Shown in pieces: positions 11,958-24,602 of a stretch of DNA of 51,233 bases. Within the stretch, counting starts at the first letter, position 1; the number at the start of each line of letters is the position of its first letter. The notes under the pieces were generated by a model, which worked only from the letters and a program-made list of their open reading frames with translations, ran no database searches and had not been told where the DNA came from. This stretch comes from Bondarzewia mesenterica (lineage: Eukaryota > Basidiomycota > Agaricomycetes > Russulales > Bondarzewiaceae): contig SGPL01000218.1 in NCBI GenBank assembly GCA_004802705.1, forward strand, positions 1 through 51,233, given 5' to 3'. The position numbers and the translations under genes are program-made.

Positions 11958-13580
11958 CTAGTCAAGATCTTCATCCTGCGAGGTCATGAGGTCATCGTCC
12001 AGGGCCTCAGGATCAGCAGTGGGCGAGGCTTTGAGTTCTTGAAGATATTGTGCAGAAATATTGAGTAGCTTGTCGAGGTCAAAAAGGGGGATTGATTGGC
12101 GAGCGAAGTAGGGGATGACTCGGAAGGCAGTGATAGGGCAATCGTAAATAGAGCCATCGAGTTTGCAGAGGATATATGCACCACCACAATTTCTAGAGAT
12201 GACGATGAGGGGACCGGTATAGCGAGGTCGCATCTTGCGGTTGAGGGACTTCTCGATCGCACTATATCTCATAAGGATGAGTGAGCTGGGTTGAAGTCGA
12301 AGTTGTGGATGGTGGCAATGTGGTCACATTCAAACTTGATCGCAGCTTGGATGCGAGCTTCGTAAACCTTGGAATGAAGGGAGGCAAGGTCGGACTTGCA
12401 TTTCTGGAGGGCGATAGCGTGGCAGGCAATAAGATCAGTGGAGGAAAGGAAGGAAGATGGGGGAGGAAGAAGGTATGTTGCTTCAGTGATGTCGAGAGGA
12501 ACCAGGGGATGGGTACCGGTTGCAGCAAAGTATAATAAACAGCCCATGCAGCAACGGACGGTGATGCAATTGGCTCAGAAGATGAAATAAGTCACTCAGT
12601 TCCACTTGGATTGGTTGCCATCGATGGCCTTGAAGAGGGCTTGGTGAACGTCGAAGTGCGATCATTCTGCAATACCGTTCACACGGGAGTTGTAGCCGGA
12701 GATGCAGATATGTCGAATGTGGTATTTTTTCGCAAGGTAGGTGAGAGCTTTGATGAATGTGGAGCCATTGTTGGAGACGATCTCGCAGAGAGTGCCCCAT
12801 CAGCACAGGATGTCCTCGAATATCCAATCAGTGAGTGCAGCGCTTGATTTTTGTCGAAGCATGCGAAATTCGGAGTAATGCGAGATTGAACAGTGGCCTT
12901 GGATGAAGTATTTGAAGCCACCAGCCTTGGGCATATGCATGGTGTCCATGTACATCTTCGCGAAGAGAGATGCCAGGGTCGCGATAGTCAGAGGAATAAG
13001 GATATTGGATGTTTGTCGAAGTTGGCAGATGTGGCAAGTGCGAACGAACCAGGCGATATCTTGTCACATCATTGGCCACCAGAAGCGAAGTGCGATGAGT
13101 GTCGTAGTCGCATAAATGCCCTTGTGTGTGATTTCATCATGCAGAGACATGAGAATTGCGATGTGATGGTCGGGGAAGGTGACAAGCTTGTGGTGACCAT
13201 GAGAATCTTTGCACTAGAGTTTGTCGGAAGTGATGAAGAATTCAGTGCAATAGCGGAGGAAGGTGGTGTATTCAGCATCAGAAAGTGTCAAAGGGCGGTC
13301 CATGGATTTGTGCTAGTTGTGAACTTGTTCGAGGTGACGGTCGGCAGCATGATCATTGTCGGAGCGGGGAACATCACTGTAGGATATGGTGGGCATGAGA
13401 GGTGTATCCTGAGTATCAGCATCGATCATGACATCGTTTATGTAGGTAGAAAGGATGGCGGTGGGAGCAGAAGTGGAAGGTGAATTAATGAGATGCAGGA
13501 ACCCATAGACATTGTCGATCCAGTCTTCAAATTTGTTGGAAGGCTCAGTGATATCGCTAGGCTGAGGAGGTCATCACGAT
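11958..13580 (-). pseudogene. Gypsy integrase (minus-strand element), broken
   Basis: This is the integrase part of a Gypsy polyprotein and would insert the cDNA. Read from 13,580 downwards it shows the HHCC zinc domain (HDEITHKG, then WFVRTCHICQLRQ) near 13,000-13,150. The core follows, with first Asp in MYMDTMHMPKAGG, second position in EIVSNNGSTF and Glu in NGIAE. The second acidic residue is normally Asp (SDNG) and here is Asn, at about 12,774-12,800, so the site is dead. The C-terminal part (AIEKSLNRKMRPRYTGPL, then GGAYILCKLDG and AFRVIPYFAR) is in a different frame after a one-base shift near 12,272. Its last codon is near 11,958. Several stops occur. The frame of the main part is the same as that of the RT upstream. 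Confidence 0.85.
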
Positions 13581-15276
13581 AATCCATCTAGGGTGTGAAG
13601 GGTACCAGGAATGTAGACGAGAGTGAAATGAAAGGTAAGAATGGAGAGGATCCAGTGATTGATGCTAGCACTGGGTTTGAGATTGGGATTGGCTAGCATG
13701 CTCTTAATATAGCGAGCGTCGACTTCGATAATGAGGTTGCGAACACCGATGAGATAGAGCTTAAGGGATCACAGAGCATGAAAAAGGCCATAGAGTTCGA
13801 GCTTGGGCTGGGAGAATCAGGCTTCACAGTCATTGAGAGTGATAGAGCTGAATCAAGCATAGTAGCAGATTTTGGAATTATCAAGATCACATTGGCAGAG
13901 ATGAAAGCCAATAGCGATGTGTGAAGTATTGACAGCGAGGATGACAGGAGCTTCAGAGGAATAGTCGATGGGATGGAGTGCAGGGGAGGCCAGTAGTGCA
14001 GCTTTGAGGTTTTCTTGAGCGGCGATCTGGTCAGGTCTGAAGTGGAAAGGTTCTTCTTTACATGTAAGCTTGGTGAGTGCGTGAGCATGATGGGCGAAGT
14101 TGCAAATGAAAATGCGAATGACTTTAATGGTTCCGAGAAATGTGCGAACATCGAGCAAGTCACGACAAGGGCCCCAGTTGACAATCTTCTTGACACGAGG
14201 CTCTTCAGGTAGGCGACCATTGGGAGTACAGCAATGTCTGACCACTATAATTTCGGGTGAACAGAGAATCGCTTTATGACCAGAAAAGGTTCCACTGAAA
14301 TACTTCATGCACTGGATGATGCAATTGAGACTTTGGAAGTGTTCCCAGATGAAGCGACGAATGCGAGAATTATCTAGATGAGTTTCGGGCAATCCATCAG
14401 GGAGTAGGTATTAAGTCGCAGGGCCGCAAACTGGTACGTCATCGATGTAGGGGATAGTGGTATCGGGAATTTCAGGTTGCAGGATGAATGTGACATCATC
14501 ATGGAAGATGGGGACCAAATTTGTCCAGCCCATAGGGAGAGTGACAAGGCGAAGTGCGCCATAGGGGGTTTGAAAGGTTGTATAATCACGCGAGGACTCA
14601 GCGAGAGTTCACTCGTTATATCTGATGTAGAGATCGAGCATGCCACCATAGGCACAGCCAGTGAATTGTTCAGCGATCTGATCGGTATAAGGTGGGATGC
14701 TAGAATGTTGGATGGTGACTGCATTGAGTGGTTCAAGGCTGTGGACAAGGCAAAGACTAGAACTGTCCTTTTTGATAATGGTAAACCATCGGGAGCGATA
14801 GGAGGAGTTTGAAGATTCATAAATACTGGCTGTGATCTTGGTGCGGATAACATCGCAGACTTTGTTATAGATCTCAGGAGGAATCGGCATGTTGTGAAGG
14901 ACCCAAGGCTTGTGAGCGACCACAGGTATATCGACAGGAGGAAAGAAATCTTCGCGAAAGTGGCCCCACTTAGTATCATTCCAAGCGAAGTCATCATTCT
15001 GTACACACATGAAGTGATGCATAAGATCGCATTCTGCTGGCCAGAGGAAGTTGCCAGGGTGGACGTTGTCGATGATGTCGCGATGTTCAGAAGTGTAGTG
15101 ATCGAAGGGAGAGAATGGTGGGGGGGTAGGACTGAGATAAGGCATGTCTGCCAGTGGATCGCCCGAGATATTGCAAATAATGCAAAACTTATCCAGAAGT
15201 TCTGCCAAGATCGGGCGTACTTATTGAGTGACAGGTTTGTACTTGCACTTTGCAGTGAAGACAGAGACCGAATCAT
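13580..15276 (-). pseudogene. Gypsy reverse transcriptase and RNase H (minus), broken
   Basis: RT copies the element RNA and RNase H removes the template. A single frame runs from about 15,208 to 13,580, interrupted by stops. Visible are the N-terminal part before RT (about 15,200-14,900), the RT palm (RSRWFTIIKKD, then TTFQTPYGALRLVTLPMGWT) and the catalytic YIDD at 14,438-14,449. RT connection sequence follows (GRLPEEPRVKKIVNWG and LDVRTFLGT). RNase H begins at about 13,950 with VILAVNTSHIAIGF, where the first catalytic Asp (usual form AVDTS) is Asn. RNase H continues to EVDARYIKSML and HWILSILTFHFTLVYIPGT. The stop just after LYIRYNE matches a CGA-to-TGA change, because relatives have Arg there. 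Confidence 0.85.
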
Positions 15277-15495
15277 TGTGAAGAGTCAATAGGAGTGACT
15301 GAATGGGAACTTGAGAGGTGGGATTCAGAGTGAATGCAGACAGGAGAGAAGAGTCAAAAGGAGAAGGGTCAGATCGGGAAAATATCGCAGGGTTGCAAGC
15401 AGAAAGATAAGAGAGTCAGATATTAAAAAGTGGAGTGGTGGAAGAGTCGAGAGGGCAAAAGGCTTCAAATCACAGATGCGATTGGGTATCCATAG

Positions 15496-15984
15496 CTATG
15501 ATGAGTGCAAGTTCTCCTTGATCATCGATAAAATCCTTGATCTGCGAAAAACCTTCCTGTTGCTTTCAACGAAGCGCGGCAGTCCTCTTGCCAGGGTCAG
15601 TACAATAGCATTGCGTCCGGTGTTTAGATCGTGGATGGTGATGGTCTGATTCTCGTTGGTGAAGTTCTTGACAATGCTTTCAGTAAGGACGTCGAAGGGG
15701 TGACCCAGAAGGATATCATAAGCTAGTTCATGAATAACATGGACTTGAAAATAAAGCACGATATCGCTGATGAGGAATGGGACATTGTGTGCTAGACCGA
15801 GGGACTTGTCAATTTTGCCATTCGCAGACTGCATGTTCAGCACGATATCGGAATTATAGATGAGGGCCAGTTCATTGCAGACTTCTTCGGACATTGCGAT
15901 AATCTGCGACTCAGGATCAAGCCTATTCAGTGCCTTTTTCCATCTTAGATGGTCCAGCTGAACATGCTTTTTGCCTGTCTCCAA
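15496..15984 (-). pseudogene. Gypsy aspartic protease region (minus)
   Basis: Open for 162 codons. The text LNMQSANGKIDKSLGLAHNV followed by VPFLISDIVLYFQVHVI and AYDILLGHPFDVLTESIVKN is the protease fold C-terminal half typical of one basidiomycete Gypsy group. The catalytic D-S/T-G triad is not clear in this part, although YNSDIVLNMQS sits where the usual start of the fold is. The frame differs from that of the RT, so a frame break lies between 15,496 and 15,276. Upstream no gag is seen: at 15,984 the sequence passes straight into minisatellite DNA. Confidence 0.75.
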
Positions 15985-16900
15985 CGGTCAGCCGAGCCCA
16001 GCCGATGGCAATGTAGGCCTGTCTCTAACAGTTCAGCCGGCGTCATCATTTGCCTACTCTAATGGTTGGGCCAAGCGGGATGGGTGCAGGTATTGCCCTT
16101 GCCCGTTTGCCACCATCTCCCACCTCTAATGGTTGAGCCGAGCATAAGCAGGGCAATATTGGGCCCTTGCCTATTCGCTGTCATCCCCCGCCTCTGACAG
16201 TTCAGCTGAGCATGAGCAGGGCAATATTGGGCTCTTGCCCATTTGCTGCCGTCCCCTGCCTCTGATAATTCAGCCGAGCAAGAATCATGAAAATATGTTT
16301 TTTCTGTGCTCACCATCTCTGACCATTTGACCCAGCATGAAGGATGGTAATGTTTTTTTTTCGGCCTGCTGGCCACCTCTGACGGTTCAGCCGAGCAAGA
16401 ATAATGATAATCTTTTTTTTTTCTGTGCTTGCCATCTCTGACCATTCGGCTCAGCATGAAGGACGGTAATCTTTTTTNNNNTGGCCACTCCTGACAGTTC
16501 AGCCGAGCAAGAATAGTGGAAATCTTTCTGTGCTGGCCATCTCTGACCGTTTGGCCCAGCATGAAGGATGATAATCTTTTTCTTTTTGGCCTGCTGGCCA
16601 CCTCTGACAGTTTGGCTGAGCAAGATTAATGATAATTGTTTTTTTTCTGTGCTTGCCATCTCTGACTATTCAGCCCAGCATGAAGGATAGTAATCCTTTT
16701 TTTTTTTTTTTTGACCCACTGGCTATCTCTGACAGTTTGGCTGAGCAAAATTAATGATAATTGTTTTTTTCTATACTGGCCATCTCTGACCATTCAGCCT
16801 AGCATGAAGGACAGTAATCCTTCTTTTTTGGCCCATTGGCCACTTTTGATGGTTTAACCAAGCAAAAATAATGATAATTGTTTTTTTCTATGCTAGCTGT
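15985..16900. repeat. Minisatellite with poly-T units, left block
   Basis: Imperfect tandem repeats. The first part (about 15,985-16,290) has ~70-base units built around CTCTGACAGTTCAGCYGAGCA. From about 16,300 the unit becomes a dimer of roughly 105-125 bases. One half carries GCCATCTCTGACCRTTYGGC then CAGCATGAAGGAYGGTAAT and a T-run. The other half carries GCCACCTCTGACAGTTCAGC then GAGCAAGAATAATGATAAT and a T-run. Dimers start near 16,308, 16,430, 16,538, 16,653 and 16,777. Ns occur at 16,477-16,480. The array continues after the solo LTR at 17,899. Confidence 0.85.
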
Positions 16901-17898
16901 TGATGAGCACCCCTGCTCCTTAGCCTTAGAAGACTACTATTTTTGCCCCTTCATTTCAGATCCCAAGCCTCCATCATTTTCATCCTTTTGTGATCTCCTA
17001 TGATCTCTACCGACCTTTTGCGATCTTTTGTGATTTCCCCTCAGCTTGTCTGCTTCGATCCCTGATCATGAGACCATTCTTTGTTGATGCTCCAGATCTA
17101 CTCCATGTGTTGGACTTCCACCATCGACGATGCTGAGCAGCACTCACACTCATCCATTCAGCTCGATGGTTTTTAGTATCATCGGCTAACCATCTGCGAC
17201 ATCGTCTACATCTCATTCCAATCTGATATCGCTCAGAGCACACGCTCCTCTGTTCTATCATTTTATTGCATGTTATTTTTAGGAGACTTCATAGAGTGCC
17301 TATCAGGTTTGTTGGATTACCGGTCACTGAATCTTCCTATTCCTGTTTTTCATTCTATTCTTCCTGCTCTGACTTTGCCCTTGTTTGCTCATTTTCTACC
17401 TTCATCATACAATGTTCACTATATCTTTTAGTCTCCCTTCTCTGCTCCCCGCTCAGTATATAAGCTATGATATGTCTCTGCAAAATATCAGATTGGTCCT
17501 TGAACTTCAGACCTCATTTCAGCTGTATGAACTGTAACTGTGACTGTGACCTTTGACCTGTGACTTTAACTTTGCTGCAACTTATTGTTATCTTGGCGAC
17601 TTCATCTCATCGACATCACTCATCTACCTCTACCACCGTGTTTCATCTCTATATCTTATCCATCCTCCCACTCTATAACTTCTTGGACCCTTGACTACAA
17701 ATATTACACTGACTTCGCACTATTATTGGAACATCGCTCTAATATCATACCTGATTGCATGCTCTCATTCATCTTTCATACCCATCCACTTATACATTTG
17801 TCTTCGCAGCAGACATCTACTTGACTCACCCTCTTGCACATCGCCTGTGGTGTCTTTTGGGGTGTTGTTTCTCTCCTACGAGCATCACGAGTATATCA
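16901..17898 (+). repeat. Solo LTR, family 1, inserted in the minisatellite
   Basis: A 998-base LTR starting TGATGAGCACCCC and ending GTATATCA, the inverted partner of 8,920-9,928. Minisatellite sequence lies on both sides, with no internal retrotransposon sequence next to it, so it is a solo LTR left by recombination between two LTRs. A TATATAAG box is at about 17,456. The flanks CTGT (left) and CCAT (right) could be a target duplication that has diverged by two transitions, judged against the uninterrupted unit TGCTAGCCATCT at about 18,128. That is weak evidence. Confidence 0.85.
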
Positions 17899-18350
17899 CC
17901 ATCTTTGACCATTCAGCTCAGCATAAAGGATGGTAATTTTTTTTTTTTTGCCCACTAGCCACTCTTGACAGTTCAGCCGAGCAAGAATAATAGAAATCTT
18001 TTTTTCTTGTACTTGCCATCACTGACCGTTCAGCTCAGCATGAAGGACAGTAAAAATTTTTTTTTTGGCCCACTGGCCACCTCTGACAGTTTGGCTGAGC
18101 AAGATTAATGATAATTATTTTTTTCTGTGCTAGCCATCTCTGACTGTTTGGCTCAGCATGAAGATGGTAATCTTTTTTTTTTTCAGCCTGCTAGCTACCT
18201 CTGACAGTTCAGCCAAGTAAGATTAATGATAATTATTTTTTTCTGTGCTCACTATCTTTAACTGTTTGGCTTGCTCGCTGTCTCTGATTGTTTGGCCTAG
18301 CTTTAAAAATGGCATTGTACCATCTCACTATTCAGGCCAGCATTAAAGAC
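17899..18350. repeat. Minisatellite with poly-T units, right block
   Basis: Continuation of the dimeric array, with dimers starting near 17,893, 18,013, 18,134 and 18,247 and fading out at about 18,350. Each half again ends in a run of 7-14 T. It joins in register with the left block if the solo LTR is removed. Confidence 0.85.
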
Positions 18351-18454
18351 ATCATTGTATTTTTCCCTACAGGCAAATTATCTACTTAATATACTCCTCA
18401 CTACACTACTGCATACTCTGTTAGTGACCCATTTTTTTTTACCTTTCTAAATTC

Positions 18455-21400
18455 CTCCAGTGCTTAGTTCGAGAATCTATTCTACATTTCCTTCTGCTAG
18501 GCAGCATATGCATGGTATTCAAGCTTCTACACCACATCCACCATCTCTATGTGTGATCCCCAAACATCTCTCTTGTTGTGAAAGCACATCACTGTCCAAT
18601 CCATCTCTGCCTCCAACAATTTCATCTGTTCTTGCCATTGATCCCTCAATGCATTCACCCATAGCTAATGAACTTGATAAACTATAGCATTAGTGAGCAT
18701 ATGGCTATCGGCCAGCCCAATGGAAAATATGAGCATGATACAAAGGGGAAAGGTAGGTCACTCACACTCCTCCATCTACTCATTGTCTCTAGCATCCTGG
18801 AGAACATTTATGTTCCAAATCCATGACAGGCCTTTCTTTCTCATCTTTAACAGCCTCGGCTCTATGATCATCATGCTCACATTTAGATAATCTTTCTTCA
18901 ATTCCTTATATACACTAAGCACATCCACATTGGCCCTGAGGTGCACCATGGCTTGCCAACATGTAATGTATATCTTTGAATGTTCACGGACATTGCCTTC
19001 TAGAACAGTCACCTTATTCTATGCCTAGGTCTTCTTCTTCTAGCTGTTGGCCTATCTCACTGAGCTCTGAAAGAGAAATGACTTGTGGCTGATAATGATC
19101 CATATGTGATGGAGGGCATCATTGGCCTGACTTTTTTGAAGCTCTAGTTTTTGATTGGCCAGCTCCTCCAGACCTAACTCTCTGCATTCTATGATCCAGA
19201 GGATAGTGGGGAGGGCAATGGCTATCTTTTCAGTAGGGACGACATCGGAGATGTCATTAGCATACTCTTTCGCTAATTCCTCTGGGATCAACTCATCTTT
19301 ATTTGCTTTAGGATCAAGGATGATGTCAGGTGGGATATCTTTCCACTCAGCACTAGAGTCAGCCAATCTAACATACTTTTCAGCCTTCCTTTGAAAAGCA
19401 ATAATCTGATTCTCAAGCCAATGACAAGATTTATTGAGCTTGATTAGCACTTTTGCTGAAGCATTCCAGAATAGACGGCCGACTTGGGCTGATAGAAACA
19501 ACCTTGATTGTATCTATTAGATGTACTTCCAAGAAATAATATTTCCACTCACTGTGCCTTCTATATCTTAATCCCAGTCGAAAGCCATGCAGTGAATTTC
19601 CATAGAACCTGCCCACTGGCCTGCCACTTATTTTTGGCTAGTGTTAACTAATATGCTGCTCTGCCGAGCACTGGCAAGGCCATCTTAGTTCAGATACAAT
19701 AATGTATTTCAAATACATTAGCTCACTCCTCTCCTTCTAAATATCATAAATGTTTAGAAGCTTTGGATGATCTCGCTGACCTAAAATGGTATTTTTGGCA
19801 TCACTGGCCCATTCTTCTACTAACTGATGATCAATTGAGGTATCAAATGCTTGAAAGCCCTCCTGACTGACCTCCAAGGCATTTATCACCTTGATGTATT
19901 TCTTACATATTGCTGGAACTAAACATAAATTATTAAGCAACAAGATCAAAATATAGTTGTGAGCTCACTCATCCTGATCCACTTCTTTTAGTTAGAGTCT
20001 ACCATATGAGCATCTAAGGTTTCTCTCTGGTGAGAGGTGGCCATAGTCTGGGTGCTGCTAGAGATCTGATTGAAGGGGGCCTACAAGGTCTCTAAAATCT
20101 CCCCATCAACTTGAGCAGCCCCCTGTATGAATTTAAGGTAAAACTGGCAAAAGCATTGCTCCTGATAGCCATGAATATGCCACACATCAATTCCTTTGAT
20201 AATCTCCAAGCCAGAGGGCATGGTGAGATGGAAACTATCAGCAAAGTGACAGAGAAGATGCATGCCATACTGGCACATGACATCATACATAATAAGGACC
20301 TAAGAGAGATCACAGATGGTCTTCAGAGCTCTACTGAGAGAATAATCCATATTCATCTGTTTGAACAAGTCATTAATAGCTAGCATCAGTATTGCTGAAG
20401 ATTAGCCATCAAGTTCAGCTTACCTCTCACCCTTCTAAAAGTCAACAATAGCTTGGGGGCAAAAACAGCTATGCCAGGCACAAGCTGTAGCCCCGATCTC
20501 AGTGGCCTTTAAGTTATGTCAGTTGGCATTAGTTTAATTCACTGCCCTATAATTGCTACAGGTGGATCTCTTTAATTCAATAAGTTATAGAGCAAATAAT
20601 ATATAAATTGTGACACACATCTTTTGATTCAATAGCAGCTTGGAGGTAGTCCTTATAATTGCCCTCGACGACTATGTAGCCAATTTCATCAGTAAGCATC
20701 ACATCATTCCATGGGTTCCTCATTTTTGTATGCTCAGTAGAAAAAATTTCTATCCATAATGAAGCTCCTCATGTACTTTCATTTCTTCTCCTCATCCTCT
20801 CTCTAGTTATTAAGTATGTTGACTCCAAGCTGAGGGCAGGCCAGATAGAAGAGGGCAAGTTCACTATTGCCGATGTGGCTGTCAGCCCAGTAGCCACACC
20901 TATGCCATTTCTTAAATTTTAAATGTTACCATTGATGAGACACTCTGAGTAACTCTTGATATCTATTTTGAGGGACATGCAACTTAACATCAGCTATTAA
21001 AATTGATGACCCATGTCAGCTTGAGCTCACTAGGATGGTATCGGGGAAGGCACTGGTTGTCACTCTTTGAAGCTTGCTGTAGAAGTTGAGGGCAGTTATC
21101 TTGCATTCTAAGTTGTCTACGAGGAAATCATCTAAGACTTGAAAAGTAAAGGCTGTTCTGGGATCTTTGAGGCTTGCCAGGTACAGCCTGAGGTCAAACA
21201 GCTGAATGTCCATAGGTTGGGAATTTGGGCATTAGCATCAGTGTGCATAGAGCTGATGAATGTTGAACTAGTCGACAATAGTCATCATAGGATTGCTGTC
21301 ACTGTTATACTTAGGAGATGATTCACAGTCATCATCTAGCACTCAAAAATGGCTATTCTCGATGGTCTCCCATTTCTCAATTTCTAGATGGTCTATTCCA

Positions 21401-23800
21401 GGCTAATCACTGGCCCGGGCAGTTTGAGGCTTATACTATAGACAAGGATCTCCACCATAGTCTAGATGAAGAACAATCCCCACCTGCCTAAGCTAAGCTT
21501 GACCAAAGTAAGATCTCATCCATTGCTCAACTCTGTAGAAAGGGCTGTGCAGGTGAGCCTCCCAGTAACATCCTATGCACAACATCAGCTGACTAAAGCA
21601 GTCAAGTCACCTCTAGCTGCCCTCTACGGCCTTACAGTAGGAGCATTGCTGATCACTATTAGGATATTCAGCATGGAGGAGTTGGTGAAGGTACTAGCCT
21701 CAGCGGGGAAGCCAATCTCTTAGATAATTGTTCTGACTCAGTCAAGGAAATGACTAGCATTTAGACTTATTATAGAGGGCCATGTCTTATAACAAACTCA
21801 CTTTTCCTCTCTTTTTGGCCACCATCGATGTCAGGGTGAGATCTAAGGGTATAGAACAATCAAAGACAAAGTCTGGCAGTTCTGTCGGCATGTGCGGAGT
21901 GCTCAGCCTAGTGTACTTCACTAAAGAAGTGGCCCAAACATAAACCTACCTGACTTTTATCCCTCTGCCTATCTTCTGTTTTTTGAAAATGATCATTGAG
22001 TGTTGAGCGAGGCATATCTTTACTTTCCAGAGCCCATAGTGGTATGAAAAGAGTAGTGTCAGTGGGCAAAATAGTCAACAGATGTTAATAGTAACTAAGT
22101 GATTATTTGATCAATTAAGAGATAATTCAACCCCTCCTAGTGATAACTCTGGAGATTATATTATCTGAAGGCCTTATCAGTATAAAAATGATGTCATCTT
22201 AATGATGGGCTAATCATCAGGTAATTTAGAATATAGAGATTGTTAAGAGGTTTCGGCCACTCTGGCTGATGATATCAATGCCTACAGTGAAAGTGAGTTT
22301 ATCCACTAGTTATTTAACAGCTTGGGCCTGCAAGAGATAGTTGACTTACAACACATAGCAATTCTAATAAATCTACACTAATTGCTATTTATTGAGAATA
22401 TTTTAAAACTCTCTATCTCATCAAATCAATCAATATTTATCTCTACATCACTTTCTATGCCTGACTATGATATCATCCTGACACCATCATTGAAATATTG
22501 GCCCCGTTCCATTTATCTGCCAGCTCACACACTTAGCCACTCATGTACATTATCCCTCATAAAAAAAGCATAGCATATATGCTCACTATCAACTTGTAGA
22601 ACTGAGTGTGTCAGCACTTAGCTATAGATAACTGTAACAATCCCTGAATTATACTTAAAAGATAGTCTTATTCCTGAGAGCTCAAAGATGGCCCAGTCAT
22701 AGGGGTCGACAGTAGCCAGCAGGTCATACCACTCAGCCTGACTATTTCCATCTTAGTGTGGTGGGGCCAGCCTTTGAGCAATCACCAAGATCTCATTGAA
22801 GATCAATGGCCAATAGTGAATGAGCTCAGCGAGGTCAGTGATATCACTGAGTTTCTCAATGCATTCTATCCTGACAAAGTATTGTTCAGGATGGATGGTC
22901 CTCATGATGCCGCTGAGGATGGCTGAAGATTCAGCAAAGTCTTACAGCTATTGATGATATCTCAGATCAGAGTATCAGTCTCAAAAACTAGCTGAGCATT
23001 TGAGGAGATATTTAGTAGTTTATGGCAAAGGCAGAGAAATGGTGGCATCAGCATCAGCATCAGCATCAACATTATTAGTAATATGAATGTGGTCAGAGCA
23101 TAGTTTAAATCTTTTATTGAGAGGTAAATTAGTTTACTCACATGGTGTATCTGTTCAAACCATTCCAAAGACATTTTCATTGACCCAGGAGGCATTCTTA
23201 TACAGTCCACTAAGTTACGATATAGCTCTACTTTAGAATGCCAGTTGCCACCCTCTTTCAGCTTGTGCATCAGCCTCAACTTCACCACTGTCTGCTACAT
23301 CACAACTTTGGGATGGCTTGAATCTCAGTCAGTCAACATAATGATGGTTGTACATACCTGCCTTTGTGATGTCAACAAATCTAGCAAATAAAAAAATAAG
23401 ATCATATCATGAATGTCAATGACTATTGCAGGCAAGTCATAGTAAGGAAATGGCCAGGGGTGAAGAGAAAGGTAGGCCTGAGTTAGCCTCTTCTTAGTAG
23501 CATTGGGCCTACTACATAGACCTGTTCGGGCATGATTAGCATATTACTGTGCATCCCATGGGACAATGACTACGAGCGACTGTCAATGATGTAGCAATCA
23601 TCAACGATGATAAAACCCACTGGGATTATCCATGGTAAGCAAAAGCTGATCGGTGATTCATTCACACTCATATAGCTGGCTGAAAGTCAAAGGTGAGTGA
23701 AGCAAGCTAGCTACATGACCCTGGGGAGACTATTGGCCACCTAGTTTTTGCTGGAACTCACCATGCATATGCTCAGCAAATGTTTTCATTTACTTCAGCA
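18455..23800 (-). pseudogene. KDZ-family transposase, decayed
   Basis: A Kyakuja-Dileera-Zisupton transposase of the DDE-type DNA transposon superfamily found in basidiomycetes. Matches in order on the minus strand: FKDPRTAFTFQVLDDF-like block with LDDFLVDNLECKITALNFYS (21,180-21,050); LLRVSHQW and HLKFKKWHRCG (about 20,950-20,880); ACPQLGVN and RSFIMDRNFF (20,850-20,750); NYRAVN..ATEIGATACAWHSC (20,560-20,470); MYDVMCQYG (20,290-20,264), GIDVWHIHGYQEQC (about 20,190) and AAQVDGEILETL (20,120-20,084), which carry the acidic core; IAIALPT and ANDALHHIWIIISHKSFLF (19,300-19,060); VLSVYKELKKDYLN (18,900); and EAEMDWTVMCF with an ending like YAAxQKEMxNRF (about 18,600-18,460). Introns are present. 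Dozens of stops replace Trp, Arg and Gln. The N-terminal CxC-type cysteine domain expected upstream of 21,300 is too eroded to read. Confidence 0.8.
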
Positions 23801-24602
23801 TCTAAATTGCTGGCTTGTCAGATTGAGATTGTGTAGTAGAGTCCATGGGCAAATGTAGCAGTTGTATGAGACTATTGTTGTGAATAGACAGGACAAGGGG
23901 ATGGTTAAAAGCATAAATTTCAAGTAAGGTCACAGCAATGTGATATTTAAGCTTTCAGTAAGAGTGCGAGAAAGTATTTTTGTAAGACAACAGTAAGGGA
24001 AATTGAATTTCAAATATATACAATAGTTGGAGTGATGTGAGGATGAGTATTCCATCTTATCCTAATCAGGCAAGTCTTGTGGTTCATACTGTGAGAGACA
24101 GTTCAAGGCATGCAAAAAAGAAAACAAGCATATAATAAATAGGCAAGGTGATGATTGTCTAAGTTTATAATGCTGGCACTAACAACAAATGAGAAATTAA
24201 AAGGATTGAGCATGTAAACCATGTTCATGCTTATTGTGCCTAAATCTGGCCTCACTGAGAACATTATCTTTAACTCCACACCAGGGCCACATTTTTTGGA
24301 TTCAACAGACCATGAACATTGGAGTGTGTATATGCCATATATTATTGCTCTTATTTTTTAATTTATTGACTGTAATGATTAATTCAATTGGGCTGCCCAT
24401 GAGCACTGTGCACCTTGTAGCTAAGCATTACCTCACTGATACCATCCATATTGCATCCAACACTACTCCTTAACTTCTGTTAATAATAATTGTCAGGGAT
24501 CATGCAAACAATGTTTGCACTCTTAGGTGTATATATGCTGAGCACAACAGATGGATATTGGATATAACAGATGATCCCCAGAATAATTGAATATTACAGT
24601 GA
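23801..24602. promoter_or_regulatory. Divergent intergenic region of the KDZ element
   Basis: An 800-base AT-rich region between the start side of the KDZ transposase (minus) and the start side of the partner gene (plus). I see no conserved promoter motif. By position it would hold both promoters. Confidence 0.35.

Noticed and set aside
12281..15292. Plus-strand ORFs of 65-196 codons across the minus-strand Gypsy (for example 12,893-13,483)
   Set aside because: They are antisense shadows of pol; the minus-strand frames carry the RT, RNase H and integrase motifs.
16059..16659. Minus-strand ORFs of up to 180 codons with repeated peptides
   Set aside because: They are translations of the minisatellite, containing Ns and poly-T (Lys runs). 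No independent support for a protein.
15985..18350. Repeat array considered as a CRISPR-like array
   Set aside because: Units are diverged, contiguous and T-rich, without unique spacers, and the organism is eukaryotic.
23041..23090. GCATCA triplet run in the KDZ gene
   Set aside because: A short simple repeat giving Met-Leu repeats on the minus strand; ordinary slippage.
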